From: Primorskyibacter aestuariivivens
GTDB lineage: Bacteria; Pseudomonadota; Alphaproteobacteria; Rhodobacterales; Rhodobacteraceae
Length of the DNA stretch: 64,000 nucleotides
Assembly: GCF_028023675.1 (NCBI RefSeq)
Contig: NZ_JAQIOZ010000005.1
Location: 60,282-124,281, forward strand
Reading direction: 5' to 3'
In this document: in pieces, positions 54,287 to 63,395 of the stretch
Numbering within the stretch: the first letter of the stretch is position 1
How the letters are laid out: the number at the start of each line of letters is the position of its first letter
Translations under genes and position numbers: made by a program
Notes under the pieces: model-generated
What the model saw: the letters and a program-made list of their open reading frames with translations, nothing else
The model's database searches: none
Told to the model about the DNA's origin: nothing

Positions 54287-54304
54287 CCGCTGTGAGGGTG
54301 CCAC

Positions 54305-55624
54305 ATGTCTCATGTTTTCCCCCGCCACACCAAGGGCACCATGCCCGTCGCCGTTCGGGGCGAAGGCATTTACCTTTATGATTCAACTGGGAAATCTTAC
54401 CTGGACGGCTCTGGTGGCGCGGCTGTGTCCTGCCTTGGCCATAGTGATCCGGACGTGATTTCCGCGATCAAGTCACAGCTTGATTCGCTGGATTTTGCCC
54501 ATACGGGTTTCCTTACGTCAGCCCCTGCCGAGGCGTTGGCAGACCGTCTGGTGGCCCACGCCCCCGAGGGAATCGAGCGGGTCTATCTGGTGTCCGGCGG
54601 GTCCGAGGCAGTCGAATCGGCGCTTAAACTGGCCCGGCAATACATGCTGGAAATTGGCCAGCCCGAACGCACCCGGTTTATCGCGCGCCGCCAAAGCTAC
54701 CACGGCAATACGCTGGGCGCGCTTGGCACCGGCGGCAACATGTGGAGGCGCGCGCCGTTCGATCCGGTCATGGTCTCGGCCAGCCATATCGCGCCCTGCT
54801 ACGAATACCGGGACCGCGCGGAGGGTGAGAGCCTTGAGGAGTACGGCCAGCGCGTCGCCGACGAACTGGAAGCGGAATTGCTGCGCGTCGGCCCCGACAC
54901 GGTGATCGGATTTCTGGCCGAACCGGTGGTCGGGGCCACGGCGGGCGCGGTGCCCGCGGTGCCGGGATATTTCAAACGCATCCGCGAGATCTGTGACCGG
55001 TATGGCGTGCTGCTGATCCTCGACGAGGTGATGTGCGGTATGAGCCGCACCGGTACGTTCTTTGCCTGCGAACAGGACGGGGTGCGCCCTGATATCATCA
55101 CCATCGCCAAGGGGCTGGGCGCGGGATACCAGCCCATCGGGGCGATGCTGTGTTCGGGCGAAATCTACGGCGCGATTGAATCCGGCACCGGGTTCTTTCA
55201 GCACGGGCATACCTATCTGGGTCATCCTGTCGCCTGTGCGGCGGCGAATGCGGTGGTGACCAAGCTGACGACCGGCGGGCTGACGGATCGCGCCGCACGT
55301 ATCGGGGCGTATTTCGCCGACGCGCTTGCCGCCGAGTTCGGCCAGCATCCGCATGTCGGCGACATCCGGGGGCGCGGTATGTTCCGCGCACTGGAATTCG
55401 TGGCCGAGCGTGACACGAAAGAGCCTTTTGATCCCGACCTGAAAATCGCCGCGCGACTCAAGGCCAACGCGATGAAAAACGGGCTGATCTGCTATCCGAT
55501 GAACGGCACGATTGACGGGCGGCGCGGCGATCACGTGCTGTTGGCACCGCCTTTTATCTGTACCGAGGCCCAGATTGACGAGCTGATCGGCAAATTGTCG
55601 AAAAGCCTGTCAGAAACGCTTTAG
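54305..55624 (+). CDS. Class III pyridoxal-phosphate aminotransferase
   Basis: A protein of 439 residues, a fold-type I omega-aminotransferase. Features are LDGSGGAAVSCLGHSDP, YLVSGGSEAVESALKLARQY, the Asp240 motif LILDEVMCGMSRTG and the PLP lysine Lys269 in TIAKGLGAGYQPIG. It probably removes an amino group from an imported amine or amino acid. It is divergent from the RpiR regulator and convergent with ychF, with overlapping stop codons at 55621-55624. Substrate cannot be read from sequence. Confidence 0.9.
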   Translation: MSHVFPRHTKGTMPVAVRGEGIYLYDSTGKSYLDGSGGAAVSCLGHSDPDVISAIKSQLDSLDFAHTGFLTSAPAEALADRLVAHAPEGIERVYLVSGGSEAVESALKLARQYMLEIGQPERTRFIARRQSYHGNTLGALGTGGNMWRRAPFDPVMVSASHIAPCYEYRDRAEGESLEEYGQRVADELEAELLRVGPDTVIGFLAEPVVGATAGAVPAVPGYFKRIREICDRYGVLLILDEVMCGMSRTGTFFACEQDGVRPDIITIAKGLGAGYQPIGAMLCSGEIYGAIESGTGFFQHGHTYLGHPVACAAANAVVTKLTTGGLTDRAARIGAYFADALAAEFGQHPHVGDIRGRGMFRALEFVAERDTKEPFDPDLKIAARLKANAMKNGLICYPMNGTIDGRRGDHVLLAPPFICTEAQIDELIGKLSKSLSETL

Positions 55625-56718
55625 TTGTTGAACAGGAAGTGCAACACGTCGCCGTCCTTGACCATGTAGGACTTGCCCTCGGCGCGCATCTTGCCCGCTT
55701 CCTTGGCACCCTGTTCACCGTTATTGGCGATGAAATCGTCATAGGCGATGGTCTCGGCGCGGATGAAGCCCTTTTCGAAATCGCCATGAATCACGCCTGC
55801 GGCCTGCGGGGCCATGGTGCCTTCGCGAATGGTCCAGGCGCGCGCCTCTTTCGGGCCGACGGTGAAATAGGTCTCAAGATGCAAAAGCGCGTAACCCGCC
55901 TTGATCAACCGGTCGAGCCCGGCCTCTTCCAGGCCCATTTCTGACAGGAACATCTCGGCCTCTTCGGCGTCCAGCTGGCTGATCTCTTCTTCGATTTGGG
56001 CTGAAATGACCACGGACCCAGCCCCCTGCTCTGCCGCCATTTCGGCAACGCGGGCGGAATGTTCATTGCCCTCTGCCGCGCTGCCCTCATCGACATTGCA
56101 GACATAGAGGATCTTCTTGGAGGTCAGCAGTTGCAGGTTTTTCCATGCCTTGCGGTCCTCGGCATCCACCTCGACCAGACGCGCGGGCTTGCCCTCTTCC
56201 AGCATGGCCTGTGCAGCGGCAAGCAGACGATCCTGCTGCGCCGCTTCCTTGTCATTGCCCTTGAGCTTGCGCACCAGACCCGCGCGGCGCTTTTCGATGC
56301 TTTCGAGATCGGCGAGCATCAGTTCGGTTTCGATCACCTCGGCATCGGCCACGGGATCAACGCGGCCCTCCACATGGGTCACATCACCGTCTTCAAAACA
56401 GCGCAGCACATGGGCGATGGCATCCACCTCGCGGATATTGGCCAGGAACTGGTTGCCCAGCCCTTCGCCCTTGGACGCACCTTTCACAAGGCCCGCGATA
56501 TCCACAAAGGTCATTCGCGCCGGGATGATCTGTTTCGACTGGGCGATGGCCGCAAGCTTGTCCAGCCGCGGATCGGGCACGGCGACCTCGCCGACATTGG
56601 GCTCAATGGTGCAGAACGGAAAATTCGCCGCCTGCGCCGCAGCCGTCTTGGTCAGCGCGTTGAACAGCGTGGACTTGCCCACATTCGGCAGACCCACAAT
56701 CCCCATCTTGAAACCCAT
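55621..56718 (-). CDS. ychF: Redox-regulated ATPase YchF
   Basis: A protein of 365 residues from the ATG at 56718. The Obg-family G domain has P-loop GLPNVGKST, switch [20 protein letters not shown] (core) and NVDE in place of NKxD, which makes it ATP- rather than GTP-specific. The C-terminus is a TGS domain ([24 protein letters not shown] core). It binds ribosomes and affects oxidative stress responses. It is transcribed alone. Confidence 0.96.
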   Translation of the reverse strand: MGFKMGIVGLPNVGKSTLFNALTKTAAAQAANFPFCTIEPNVGEVAVPDPRLDKLAAIAQSKQIIPARMTFVDIAGLVKGASKGEGLGNQFLANIREVDAIAHVLRCFEDGDVTHVEGRVDPVADAEVIETELMLADLESIEKRRAGLVRKLKGNDKEAAQQDRLLAAAQAMLEEGKPARLVEVDAEDRKAWKNLQLLTSKKILYVCNVDEGSAAEGNEHSARVAEMAAEQGAGSVVISAQIEEEISQLDAEEAEMFLSEMGLEEAGLDRLIKAGYALLHLETYFTVGPKEARAWTIREGTMAPQAAGVIHGDFEKGFIRAETIAYDDFIANNGEQGAKEAGKMRAEGKSYMVKDGDVLHFLFNN

Positions 56719-56866
56719 GGCGGCATCCCTTCGCAAAATCTGCCGCTTCCCTAGTTCGCGCGGGGGCCAAGTGCAAGCATCCATGGCCCACGCCCCATTG
56801 CCTTTGGCGCGCAAATTGGGCAAATCGGGCAGAGCCGTTTCGAAGGCCAGTTCAAAGGACGCCCAC

Positions 56867-57658
56867 ATGACCCGCATCGACGCCAAATTCGCCGCGCTGA
56901 AAGCCGAGAACAAGAAAGCCTTTGTCGCCTATGTCATGGCGGGCGATCCGGATTTCGACACCTCGCTCGAGGTCGTCAAAGGGCTGCCCGGCGCGGGTGT
57001 GGATGTGATCGAACTGGGCCTGCCCTTTACCGACCCGATGGCCGACGGCCCGACCATTCAGTTGGCCGGGCAGCGCGCGTTGGAGGGGGGCATGACGCTG
57101 GACCGGACGCTGGAGATTGCCCGCCGGTTTCGCGAAGGGGACGACACGACGCCCATCGTGCTGATGGGCTATTATAACCCGATTTATTCGCGCGGCGTTG
57201 ATACCTTTCTGGTGCAGGCGAAAGAGGCCGGGATCGACGGGCTGATCGTCGTGGACCTGCCCCCCGAAGAGGATGAAGAGCTCTGCATCCCGGCTCAGGC
57301 CGCGGGGATGAACTTCATTCGTCTGGCCACCCCCACCACCGATGACAAACGCCTGCCCAAGGTGCTGCAGAACACCAGCGGCTTTGTCTATTACGTGTCG
57401 ATCACCGGCATCACCGGCGCCGCCGAAGCAAGTGCAACCGATGTCGGCCCCGAGGTGGCGCGGATCAAGGCCGCGACCAACCTGCCGATCATCGTGGGCT
57501 TTGGCGTCAATTCCCCGGACAAGGCGCAGGCCATTGCCTCGGTCGCGGATGGCTGCGTTGTGGGCTCGGCCATCGTCAAGAAACTCGGGGACGGATCTTC
57601 CCCGGACGAGGTGTTGAGCTTCGTCAAATCGCTGGCGGACGGGGCTCATTCCGCCTGA
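56867..57658 (+). CDS. trpA: Tryptophan synthase alpha chain
   Basis: A protein of 263 residues. The catalytic Glu49 (VIELGLPF) and Asp60 (TDPMADGP) stand at the standard positions, followed by [22 protein letters not shown] and [11 protein letters not shown]. It cleaves indole-3-glycerol phosphate to indole for TrpB. trpB is not in this window. Its 3' end overlaps the convergent kinase gene by 13 bases. Confidence 0.97.
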   Translation: MTRIDAKFAALKAENKKAFVAYVMAGDPDFDTSLEVVKGLPGAGVDVIELGLPFTDPMADGPTIQLAGQRALEGGMTLDRTLEIARRFREGDDTTPIVLMGYYNPIYSRGVDTFLVQAKEAGIDGLIVVDLPPEEDEELCIPAQAAGMNFIRLATPTTDDKRLPKVLQNTSGFVYYVSITGITGAAEASATDVGPEVARIKAATNLPIIVGFGVNSPDKAQAIASVADGCVVGSAIVKKLGDGSSPDEVLSFVKSLADGAHSA

Positions 57659-59025
57659 GCGCGCCCGAGATCGCCAGCGGTCAACAGCTGTGCCATGCAT
57701 TGCACCAGCCGCTCGCGTTTCACCGGCTTGGCGACATGGCCATCGACACCGCACCGCAGGTATTCCTCGACCTGATGGGTCATCGCATTTGCGGTCAGGG
57801 CAATGATCGGGACGCGCTGCTCTGACGCGCGGTCCATCTCTGCGGCACGGATCAGCGCCACCGCTTCCAACCCGCCCATGACCGGCATGTTCACATCCAT
57901 GAGGATAAGGTCAAAGCTGCCGCACCGCCATGCTGCAACTGCCTCGGCGCCGTTCTCGACCATGGTGATGCTCAGGCTGTATTTCTTGAGCAGGTGATGC
58001 AGAACGAGGCGATTGGTCTTGTTGTCCTCCGCCACCAGAATCCGCCATGCCCGCGCCATCAGCACCGCCTCTGCCTCGGGAAGCGCAACGGGTGGGCTGC
58101 ACGGTTTTGACTGCCCCGCTGCCACCTCGACCCTGGCCGTAAAGGTTGATCCCCGGGGAACGCCGGGTGTAAAACTCAGATCGCCGCCCATCAGGCGGCA
58201 CATCTTGCGTGCAATCGACAGGCCCAGCCCGGTGCCACCATGGCGGCGCGTGACCGAGGCATCGACCTGTGAAAAAGGCTGAAACAGTCGTTCCTGCTTG
58301 CCCTCGGGCACGCCCGGACCGCTGTCTGATACGGCAAGCGCAAGCTGCATCGGCTTTTCATCCGAAAGACGGACATGCAACCCAACCCCGCCGGTTTCGG
58401 TGAACTTGATCGCGTTGGAAAGCAGGTTCGAGATCACCTGTCGCAGGCGGGTGGGATCGGAGACGATGCGCCTTCGTCCACCAAGGTCAATCTGCACCTC
58501 GAACCCGAGCCCCTTGTCCGCCGCGCTGAGCGCGTAGAGCCGTGTCACCGCGTCCAGAAGCTCCACGAGGTCGAACTCGATCGCCTCGATTTCCATCTGC
58601 TGGGCTTCGATCTTGGTCAGGTCCAGTATGTCATTGATGATTGACAAAAGCGCTTGCCCGGACGAGCTCATCACGTCCAGCAATTCCATCTGCGCCTCGG
58701 TCAGGCCGCTGTCGCGCAACGCGTCGGCCATGCCCATGACACCGTTGAGCGGCGTTCGGATTTCATGGCTCATCATAGCAAGAAAGGCGGTCTTGGCCTC
58801 GCTTGCCTGCTCCGCCTGCCGCTTGGCACGGTCCAGAGCGGCGGTGCGGGTCCGCACCTGATCCTCAAGCGAGGCGGCTTGAGCCTTGAGCGCCTCATTG
58901 GCCTCGAACAGTTCGCGGCTTTTCTGATCCAGCAGGCGCTCGGCCTCTTCGCGGGCGCGCCTCTCGCGATTGTACCGCCGCCGCGATACCGGACCTTCGG
59001 CCAGAGCAATCGGCTCGCCCGCCAT
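57646..59025 (-). CDS. Soluble hybrid histidine kinase/response regulator of the H-NOX system
   Basis: A protein of 459 residues with no membrane segment. An N-terminal coiled coil (about 15-80) leads to HisKA with His87 ([12 protein letters not shown]), the HATPase domain ([26 protein letters not shown]) and a receiver domain with Asp377 ([13 protein letters not shown]). It lies five bases after the H-NOX gene, so its input is very probably NO-bound H-NOX. The output is not local: an HPt or separate regulator is needed elsewhere. Confidence 0.92.
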   Translation of the reverse strand: MAGEPIALAEGPVSRRRYNRERRAREEAERLLDQKSRELFEANEALKAQAASLEDQVRTRTAALDRAKRQAEQASEAKTAFLAMMSHEIRTPLNGVMGMADALRDSGLTEAQMELLDVMSSSGQALLSIINDILDLTKIEAQQMEIEAIEFDLVELLDAVTRLYALSAADKGLGFEVQIDLGGRRRIVSDPTRLRQVISNLLSNAIKFTETGGVGLHVRLSDEKPMQLALAVSDSGPGVPEGKQERLFQPFSQVDASVTRRHGGTGLGLSIARKMCRLMGGDLSFTPGVPRGSTFTARVEVAAGQSKPCSPPVALPEAEAVLMARAWRILVAEDNKTNRLVLHHLLKKYSLSITMVENGAEAVAAWRCGSFDLILMDVNMPVMGGLEAVALIRAAEMDRASEQRVPIIALTANAMTHQVEEYLRCGVDGHVAKPVKRERLVQCMAQLLTAGDLGRAQAE

Positions 59026-59030
59026 CCTGC

Positions 59031-59576
59031 TTACCCCGTCAGCCGGACCTGGAATTCCGCCGCCTTGCCCGCCTCGTCGCCGATCTGGGTCACCGTGACC
59101 TCGGCCGGGTCACCGAAATGGGCGATACACGCCTCGATCATGCCATGGCAGAAGGGCACCAGCGGCCGATCCGAGCGATAGGTCATCCTGAGCGCGCGTT
59201 CGCCCTGCCACTTGGTCTCGAAGGTGGGCAATTCAGCATCGGGATAAAGCTTGCGCACCTCGACATGCACCTCGTTCTCGATCGCGTCCAGCATGGCCAG
59301 AACATTGGGCTTGTCCTTGAAGAACGCCGGATATGTTTCGACGAACCTGCCGTGAATCCACTGCCCGAACTGCCGTTCCAGTTCCGGCACCGGAACAGTG
59401 GTATGGGCGCTGATCGCATCGACGATCCTGAGCAGTTCCGCACAGGGATAATTGCCCACGGCGCTGTAGGCCCCGTCACTGTCCAGATCGAGCGTATCAA
59501 GAATGTCGTCCACCGCATCTTCGCCGATGACAGCCTCTGCCATGCTCAGCAATTCGGTGAAAACCATGCCCTTCAT
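59031..59576 (-). CDS. H-NOX heme-based nitric oxide sensor
   Basis: A protein of 181 residues from the ATG at 59576, with AAAGGAG at good spacing. Features of H-NOX are MKGMVFTELLSMAE at the start, the proximal heme ligand His104 in NEVHVEVRKLYPDAELP and the YxSxR heme-propionate motif Tyr133-Ser135-Arg137. It binds NO at heme and usually inhibits its partner kinase. No distal tyrosine typical of O2-binding forms is obvious. It forms an operon with the kinase at 57646. Confidence 0.93.
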   Translation of the reverse strand: MKGMVFTELLSMAEAVIGEDAVDDILDTLDLDSDGAYSAVGNYPCAELLRIVDAISAHTTVPVPELERQFGQWIHGRFVETYPAFFKDKPNVLAMLDAIENEVHVEVRKLYPDAELPTFETKWQGERALRMTYRSDRPLVPFCHGMIEACIAHFGDPAEVTVTQIGDEAGKAAEFQVRLTG

Positions 59577-59714
59577 CGGCCCGCTCCTTTGCTTGCGTAC
59601 CCCCGGCATAGCCCAGAGAAGTAAAGCAGCGCTTAAGTGCCGCAATCGTGAGGCTTGCGGACAAACCGCAATATTGGTAAAGCTTTTTTACCAATTCACC
59701 GAAAGAGTCGCCCT

Positions 59715-60881
59715 ATGCCTGTGATCACCTGCATCGAAGACCTCAAGCGCCTGTATAAAGCGCGCGCGCCGAAAATGTTCTACGACTACTGCGAATCGGG
59801 CAGCTGGACGGAACAGACCTTCCGCGAAAACATCTCGGACTTCGACAAGATCCGTCTGCGCCAGCGCGTGGCGGTGGACATGACCAACCGCACCACCGCG
59901 GGCCAGATGGTCGGTCAGGACGTGTCGATGCCCGTGGCGCTTGCGCCAGTAGGCATGACAGGGATGCAGCATGCCGATGGCGAAATTCTCGCCGCCAAGG
60001 CCGCGGAGAAATTCGGAGTACCCTTCACGCTTTCGACCTTGTCGATCTGTTCCATCGAGGATGTGGCGGAACACACCTCGGCCCCGTTCTGGTTTCAGGT
60101 CTACACGCTCACCGATGACGACTACATGCGTCGTCTGATCAACAGGGCCAAGGACGCAGGCTGTTCGGCGCTGGTCATCACGCTGGACCTGCAGATCCTC
60201 GGCCAGCGGCACAAGGACCTGAAAAACGGGCTCTCCGCCCCGCCGAAACCGACGCTGGCCAATATGATCAACCTGTCGACCAAATGGCGCTGGGGTCTGG
60301 GCATGCTGGGCACCAAGCGGCGTACCTTCCGCAATGTGGTGGGCCATGTAGAGGGGATCACAGATCCGGCGTCGCTGTCCTCCTGGACCGCCGAGAAATT
60401 CGACCATGCGCTGGATTGGGACCGGGTCAAACAACTCATGGACATGTGGGGCGGCAAGGTGATCCTCAAGGGTATTCTGGACCCTGAGGATGCTGTGAAA
60501 GCCGCCGATCTGGGGGCCGATGCGATCATTGTGTCCAACCACGGCGGGCGGCAGCTGGACGGTGCACTGAGTTCCATCCGCATGCTCAAGCCCATCCTCG
60601 ACGCCGTGGGCGACCGGCTCGAGGTGCATCTCGACAGCGGCATCCGCTCGGGGCAGGACGTGCTCAAGGCCATTGCGATGGGGGCCAAGGGCGTCATGAT
60701 CGGACGGGCCTTTGTCTATGGTCTGGGGGCTATGGGCGAAGCGGGCGTGACCAAGGCACTGGAAGTGATCCATAAGGAGCTGGATACCTCCATGGCGCTC
60801 TGCGGCAAACGCGACCTGAAGGATGTGGACCGCAATATCCTGCTGGTGCCCGAGGATTTCGAAGGCCGTTGGCAAGCGTGA
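59715..60881 (+). CDS. lldD: FMN-dependent 2-hydroxy-acid dehydrogenase, L-lactate dehydrogenase-like
   Basis: A protein of 388 residues. FMN-binding segments are MPVALAPVGMTGMQHADGE (core), FWFQVYTLTDD and ALVITLDLQILGQRHKDLKNG (core); the catalytic His276 lies in IVSNHGGRQLDG, then LDSGIRSGQDVLKAIAMGA and GRAFVYGLGAMGE. It oxidises L-lactate (or a related 2-hydroxy acid) and feeds the respiratory chain. It is transcribed alone, divergent from the H-NOX gene with a 138-base gap. The substrate among LldD, glycolate or mandelate types is inferred. Confidence 0.88.
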   Translation: MPVITCIEDLKRLYKARAPKMFYDYCESGSWTEQTFRENISDFDKIRLRQRVAVDMTNRTTAGQMVGQDVSMPVALAPVGMTGMQHADGEILAAKAAEKFGVPFTLSTLSICSIEDVAEHTSAPFWFQVYTLTDDDYMRRLINRAKDAGCSALVITLDLQILGQRHKDLKNGLSAPPKPTLANMINLSTKWRWGLGMLGTKRRTFRNVVGHVEGITDPASLSSWTAEKFDHALDWDRVKQLMDMWGGKVILKGILDPEDAVKAADLGADAIIVSNHGGRQLDGALSSIRMLKPILDAVGDRLEVHLDSGIRSGQDVLKAIAMGAKGVMIGRAFVYGLGAMGEAGVTKALEVIHKELDTSMALCGKRDLKDVDRNILLVPEDFEGRWQA

Positions 60882-60950
60882 AATCGAACACTGGCGCGCG
60901 GATGCCCGCCAGTGTCCAAACTAGCGCCCGCCAGCCGGACTCTTCTAAAA

Positions 60951-60991
60951 GTGAGATAAATCACACAAAACACTCGCATAGGGTGTATACT
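60951..60991 (+). promoter_or_regulatory. CRP-like site and -10 box of the diheme protein gene
   Basis: GTGA-GATAAA-TCAC at 60951-60964, extended to AGTGA/TCACA, is close to the CRP consensus. TATACT at 60986-60991 follows, so a start near 60998 would put the site around -40.5, the class II activator position. CRP or an FNR/Dnr relative could bind. GGAG lies before the ATG. Confidence 0.6.
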
Positions 60992-61020
60992 GGGCTGGTT
61001 CACACCAACAGGAGCCAGCC

Positions 61021-62754
61021 ATGTCCGCCCGCATCCTCGCCGCCTTTGCCCTGTCCACCTGCCTGAGCGCACCGATTGCCGCGCAGACCGTCTTTGTCGA
61101 TCAGGGGGCCGACTGGACCCCGTCCCTGCGCGACCAGTTCTACACACAGGATCAGGGCTCGCGCATCATGCCGATCGCCTGGATGCGGGCGCTGAAGGCA
61201 CCCGATGGCCAGCCCTTCCTGCATGACGCGCTGGCGCGTTACGGCTATCTCCCTCTACCCCATCATGGCGAGGCCGACCTGCCAGTGGGCTTTACCACGA
61301 ACACCTACGGAAATGTGGAAGCGGTGGGCATGACCTGCGCCGCCTGCCACACAAGGCAGATCGAGGTGAGTGGCACGCCCTACCGGCTGGATGGCGGCCC
61401 GGGGATCGTGGATTTTCAGAGTTTTCTCAAAGATCTGGACGACGCGACACAGGCGCTGCTGAGCGATGAGACCACGTTCGAAGACTTCGCCACAGGCGTT
61501 CTAGGCTCCAACGCCAGCGAGACCCAGATCAACGCGCTCAAGGCCGATCTGGAGGTCTGGGCGAACCGCTATCACACGCTGATCACCCGCTCCCTGCCCG
61601 ATCCGGCCTGGGGGCCTGCGCGGCTTGACGCGGTGTCGATGATTTTCAACCGATTGGCGGGGCTCGATCTGGGCGAGGAGAGCGACGACTACATCATCGC
61701 CGACAATATCGCCGTGGCCGATGCCCCCACGCGCTACCCGTTCCTGTGGAACGCCGCGCGTCAGGACTATACGCAATGGCCGGGCTTTGCCGAGAACGGC
61801 AATGAGCTTCTGGGCCTGTCGCGCAATCTGGGCGAGGTTTACGGCGTCTTTGGCGAGTTCCACCCCCAGCCCAAATCGGGGCTGTTTTTCAATCGCGACT
61901 ATATCTCGGTCAACTCGGCGAATTTCGAAGGGCTCAAAGAGCTCGAAGACTGGATCTGGGATATCGGCGCGCCGAAATGGCCGTGGGAGATCAACCGGGA
62001 CCTCGCAAAGCAGGGCGAAGAGATTTTCAATCTGTCCGAGGAAAACGGCGGCTGCGTGGATTGTCACGGCGTCAAGACGGGGGAGTTCCGCTCGCTCTTC
62101 CATTCCACATGGGCCACGCCGATCCTTGATGCGGGCACGGATGTGCGCGAATGCCAGATCCTGACGCGCGTGGTGAAAACCGGCGTGCTCGAAGGGGCGT
62201 CCATCCCGCTGATCGAAAAGCCGCTGGGCGCAGAGGCTCCGGCATTCGAGGTGCTGGCCACCTCGGTTCTGGGCGCGATCATCCAGCATTCCACCTCGTT
62301 TCTCAGCGATGACAAGCTGGCCGCAGCGCGTGACGTGGCCTCGCCGGATGCCAACAACGACTTCCTGAACGAGTTCGACGACCTGCGCGGGGCCTTCCCG
62401 GTCACCGACGACGCCGCGCCCAAGGATGTGGGACCGGCAGAGGGCTGCAAATACGAATCCCGCGTGTTGCACGGGATCTGGGCCGCCGCGCCATACCTGC
62501 ATAACGGCTCTGTCCCGACACTGGCCGATCTGCTGGAGAAATCCGAGAACCGCCCGGCCAGCTTCACGCCCGGGCCGAATTACGACATCGACAAGGTCGG
62601 CATGTCCACTGAACAAACCGCGTTCGACCATGTGATCGAAACCACCGGCTGCGATGATCTCACCTCGGGCAATTCACGCTGCGGGCATGAATACGGCACG
62701 GATCTGTCGGCAGATCAGAAGAAGGCTCTGCTGGAATATCTCAAGTCGATCTGA
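61021..62754 (+). CDS. RoxA-like diheme cytochrome c peroxidase family protein
   Basis: A protein of 577 residues with a signal peptide (cut near SAPIAA-QTV). Two heme c sites are present: Cys106-Ala-Ala-Cys109-His110 and Cys345-Val-Asp-Cys348-His349. The segment HGIWAAAPYLHNGSVPTLADLL is typical of the RoxA-like branch of the di-heme peroxidase superfamily, which includes rubber oxygenase. Activity could be peroxidase or dioxygenase; the sequence cannot tell. It is secreted and alone behind a CRP-like promoter. Confidence 0.85.
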   Translation: MSARILAAFALSTCLSAPIAAQTVFVDQGADWTPSLRDQFYTQDQGSRIMPIAWMRALKAPDGQPFLHDALARYGYLPLPHHGEADLPVGFTTNTYGNVEAVGMTCAACHTRQIEVSGTPYRLDGGPGIVDFQSFLKDLDDATQALLSDETTFEDFATGVLGSNASETQINALKADLEVWANRYHTLITRSLPDPAWGPARLDAVSMIFNRLAGLDLGEESDDYIIADNIAVADAPTRYPFLWNAARQDYTQWPGFAENGNELLGLSRNLGEVYGVFGEFHPQPKSGLFFNRDYISVNSANFEGLKELEDWIWDIGAPKWPWEINRDLAKQGEEIFNLSEENGGCVDCHGVKTGEFRSLFHSTWATPILDAGTDVRECQILTRVVKTGVLEGASIPLIEKPLGAEAPAFEVLATSVLGAIIQHSTSFLSDDKLAAARDVASPDANNDFLNEFDDLRGAFPVTDDAAPKDVGPAEGCKYESRVLHGIWAAAPYLHNGSVPTLADLLEKSENRPASFTPGPNYDIDKVGMSTEQTAFDHVIETTGCDDLTSGNSRCGHEYGTDLSADQKKALLEYLKSI

Positions 62755-63395
62755 GCCGTTTCGGCCCCCCGGGGCTTTGATCCCGGGGGCACCGCTGACG
62801 GAAGGAACAGCGGCACATGCGGCCCGGCCTCCATCGGCAGATCCCCGGTTAGACGGGGGTCTTCGGCAATCTCGATTTGCTGACGATACGGCGTAAATCC
62901 AGACCGGATGTAAAACCCAAGCGCCTGCGGGCTGTCGAGCGTGCAGGTATGCACATGAAAGCGGCGGATCGGGGCGGACCATGCGGCGTCTGTCGCGAAA
63001 TTCATCAAAGCGCGCCCCACCCCCTGCCCGACCAGCGCCGGGGTCAGCCCAAAATAGGCCAGTTCACAGTCCCCCGGTTCGCGGAAATCCAGTTCCAGCA
63101 ATCCCTCTGCCTGACCGTCCTTTTCCACCGCATAAACATGTACGTTGGGGTCCGAGAGGATCGAAGAGAGCGTTGCGTCCCCCATGCCCATGCGGGAGAA
63201 CCACAGCCAGTCCTGCCCGCCCACGCGCAGGAACAAGTCGCGGTACCAGTCCAGCGAGGGTGCCTCGACCCGGCGAATGGGCCATGCGGCGGCCTCTGGC
63301 GCGGGCCGCGCGTCGGGGCGTGCGCGCATCTCCAGATGCGTGACCACTGCCGCCACCTTGCCCGGTGGCACGTCGTGAAAGCCGTTACTCAGCAT
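62715..63395 (-). CDS. GNAT family N-acetyltransferase
   Basis: A protein of about 226 residues from the ATG at 63395; a longer in-frame start exists but would overlap the transporter gene more. The acetyl-CoA loop is ALVGQGVGRALM, preceded by CELAYFGLTP and followed by QALGFYIRSGFTPY. Substrate unknown. The start overlaps the MFS stop by 11 bases, suggesting one transcript. Its 3' end overlaps the convergent diheme gene by 40 bases. Confidence 0.88.
   Translation of the reverse strand: MLSNGFHDVPPGKVAAVVTHLEMRARPDARPAPEAAAWPIRRVEAPSLDWYRDLFLRVGGQDWLWFSRMGMGDATLSSILSDPNVHVYAVEKDGQAEGLLELDFREPGDCELAYFGLTPALVGQGVGRALMNFATDAAWSAPIRRFHVHTCTLDSPQALGFYIRSGFTPYRQQIEIAEDPRLTGDLPMEAGPHVPLFLPSAVPPGSKPRGAETAQIDLRYSSRAFF

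Noticed and set aside
56117..56866. Upstream extension of the trpA frame
   Set aside because: It is Ser/Arg-rich antisense to ychF. The true TrpA start is at 56867, which places Glu49 and Asp60 at standard numbers.
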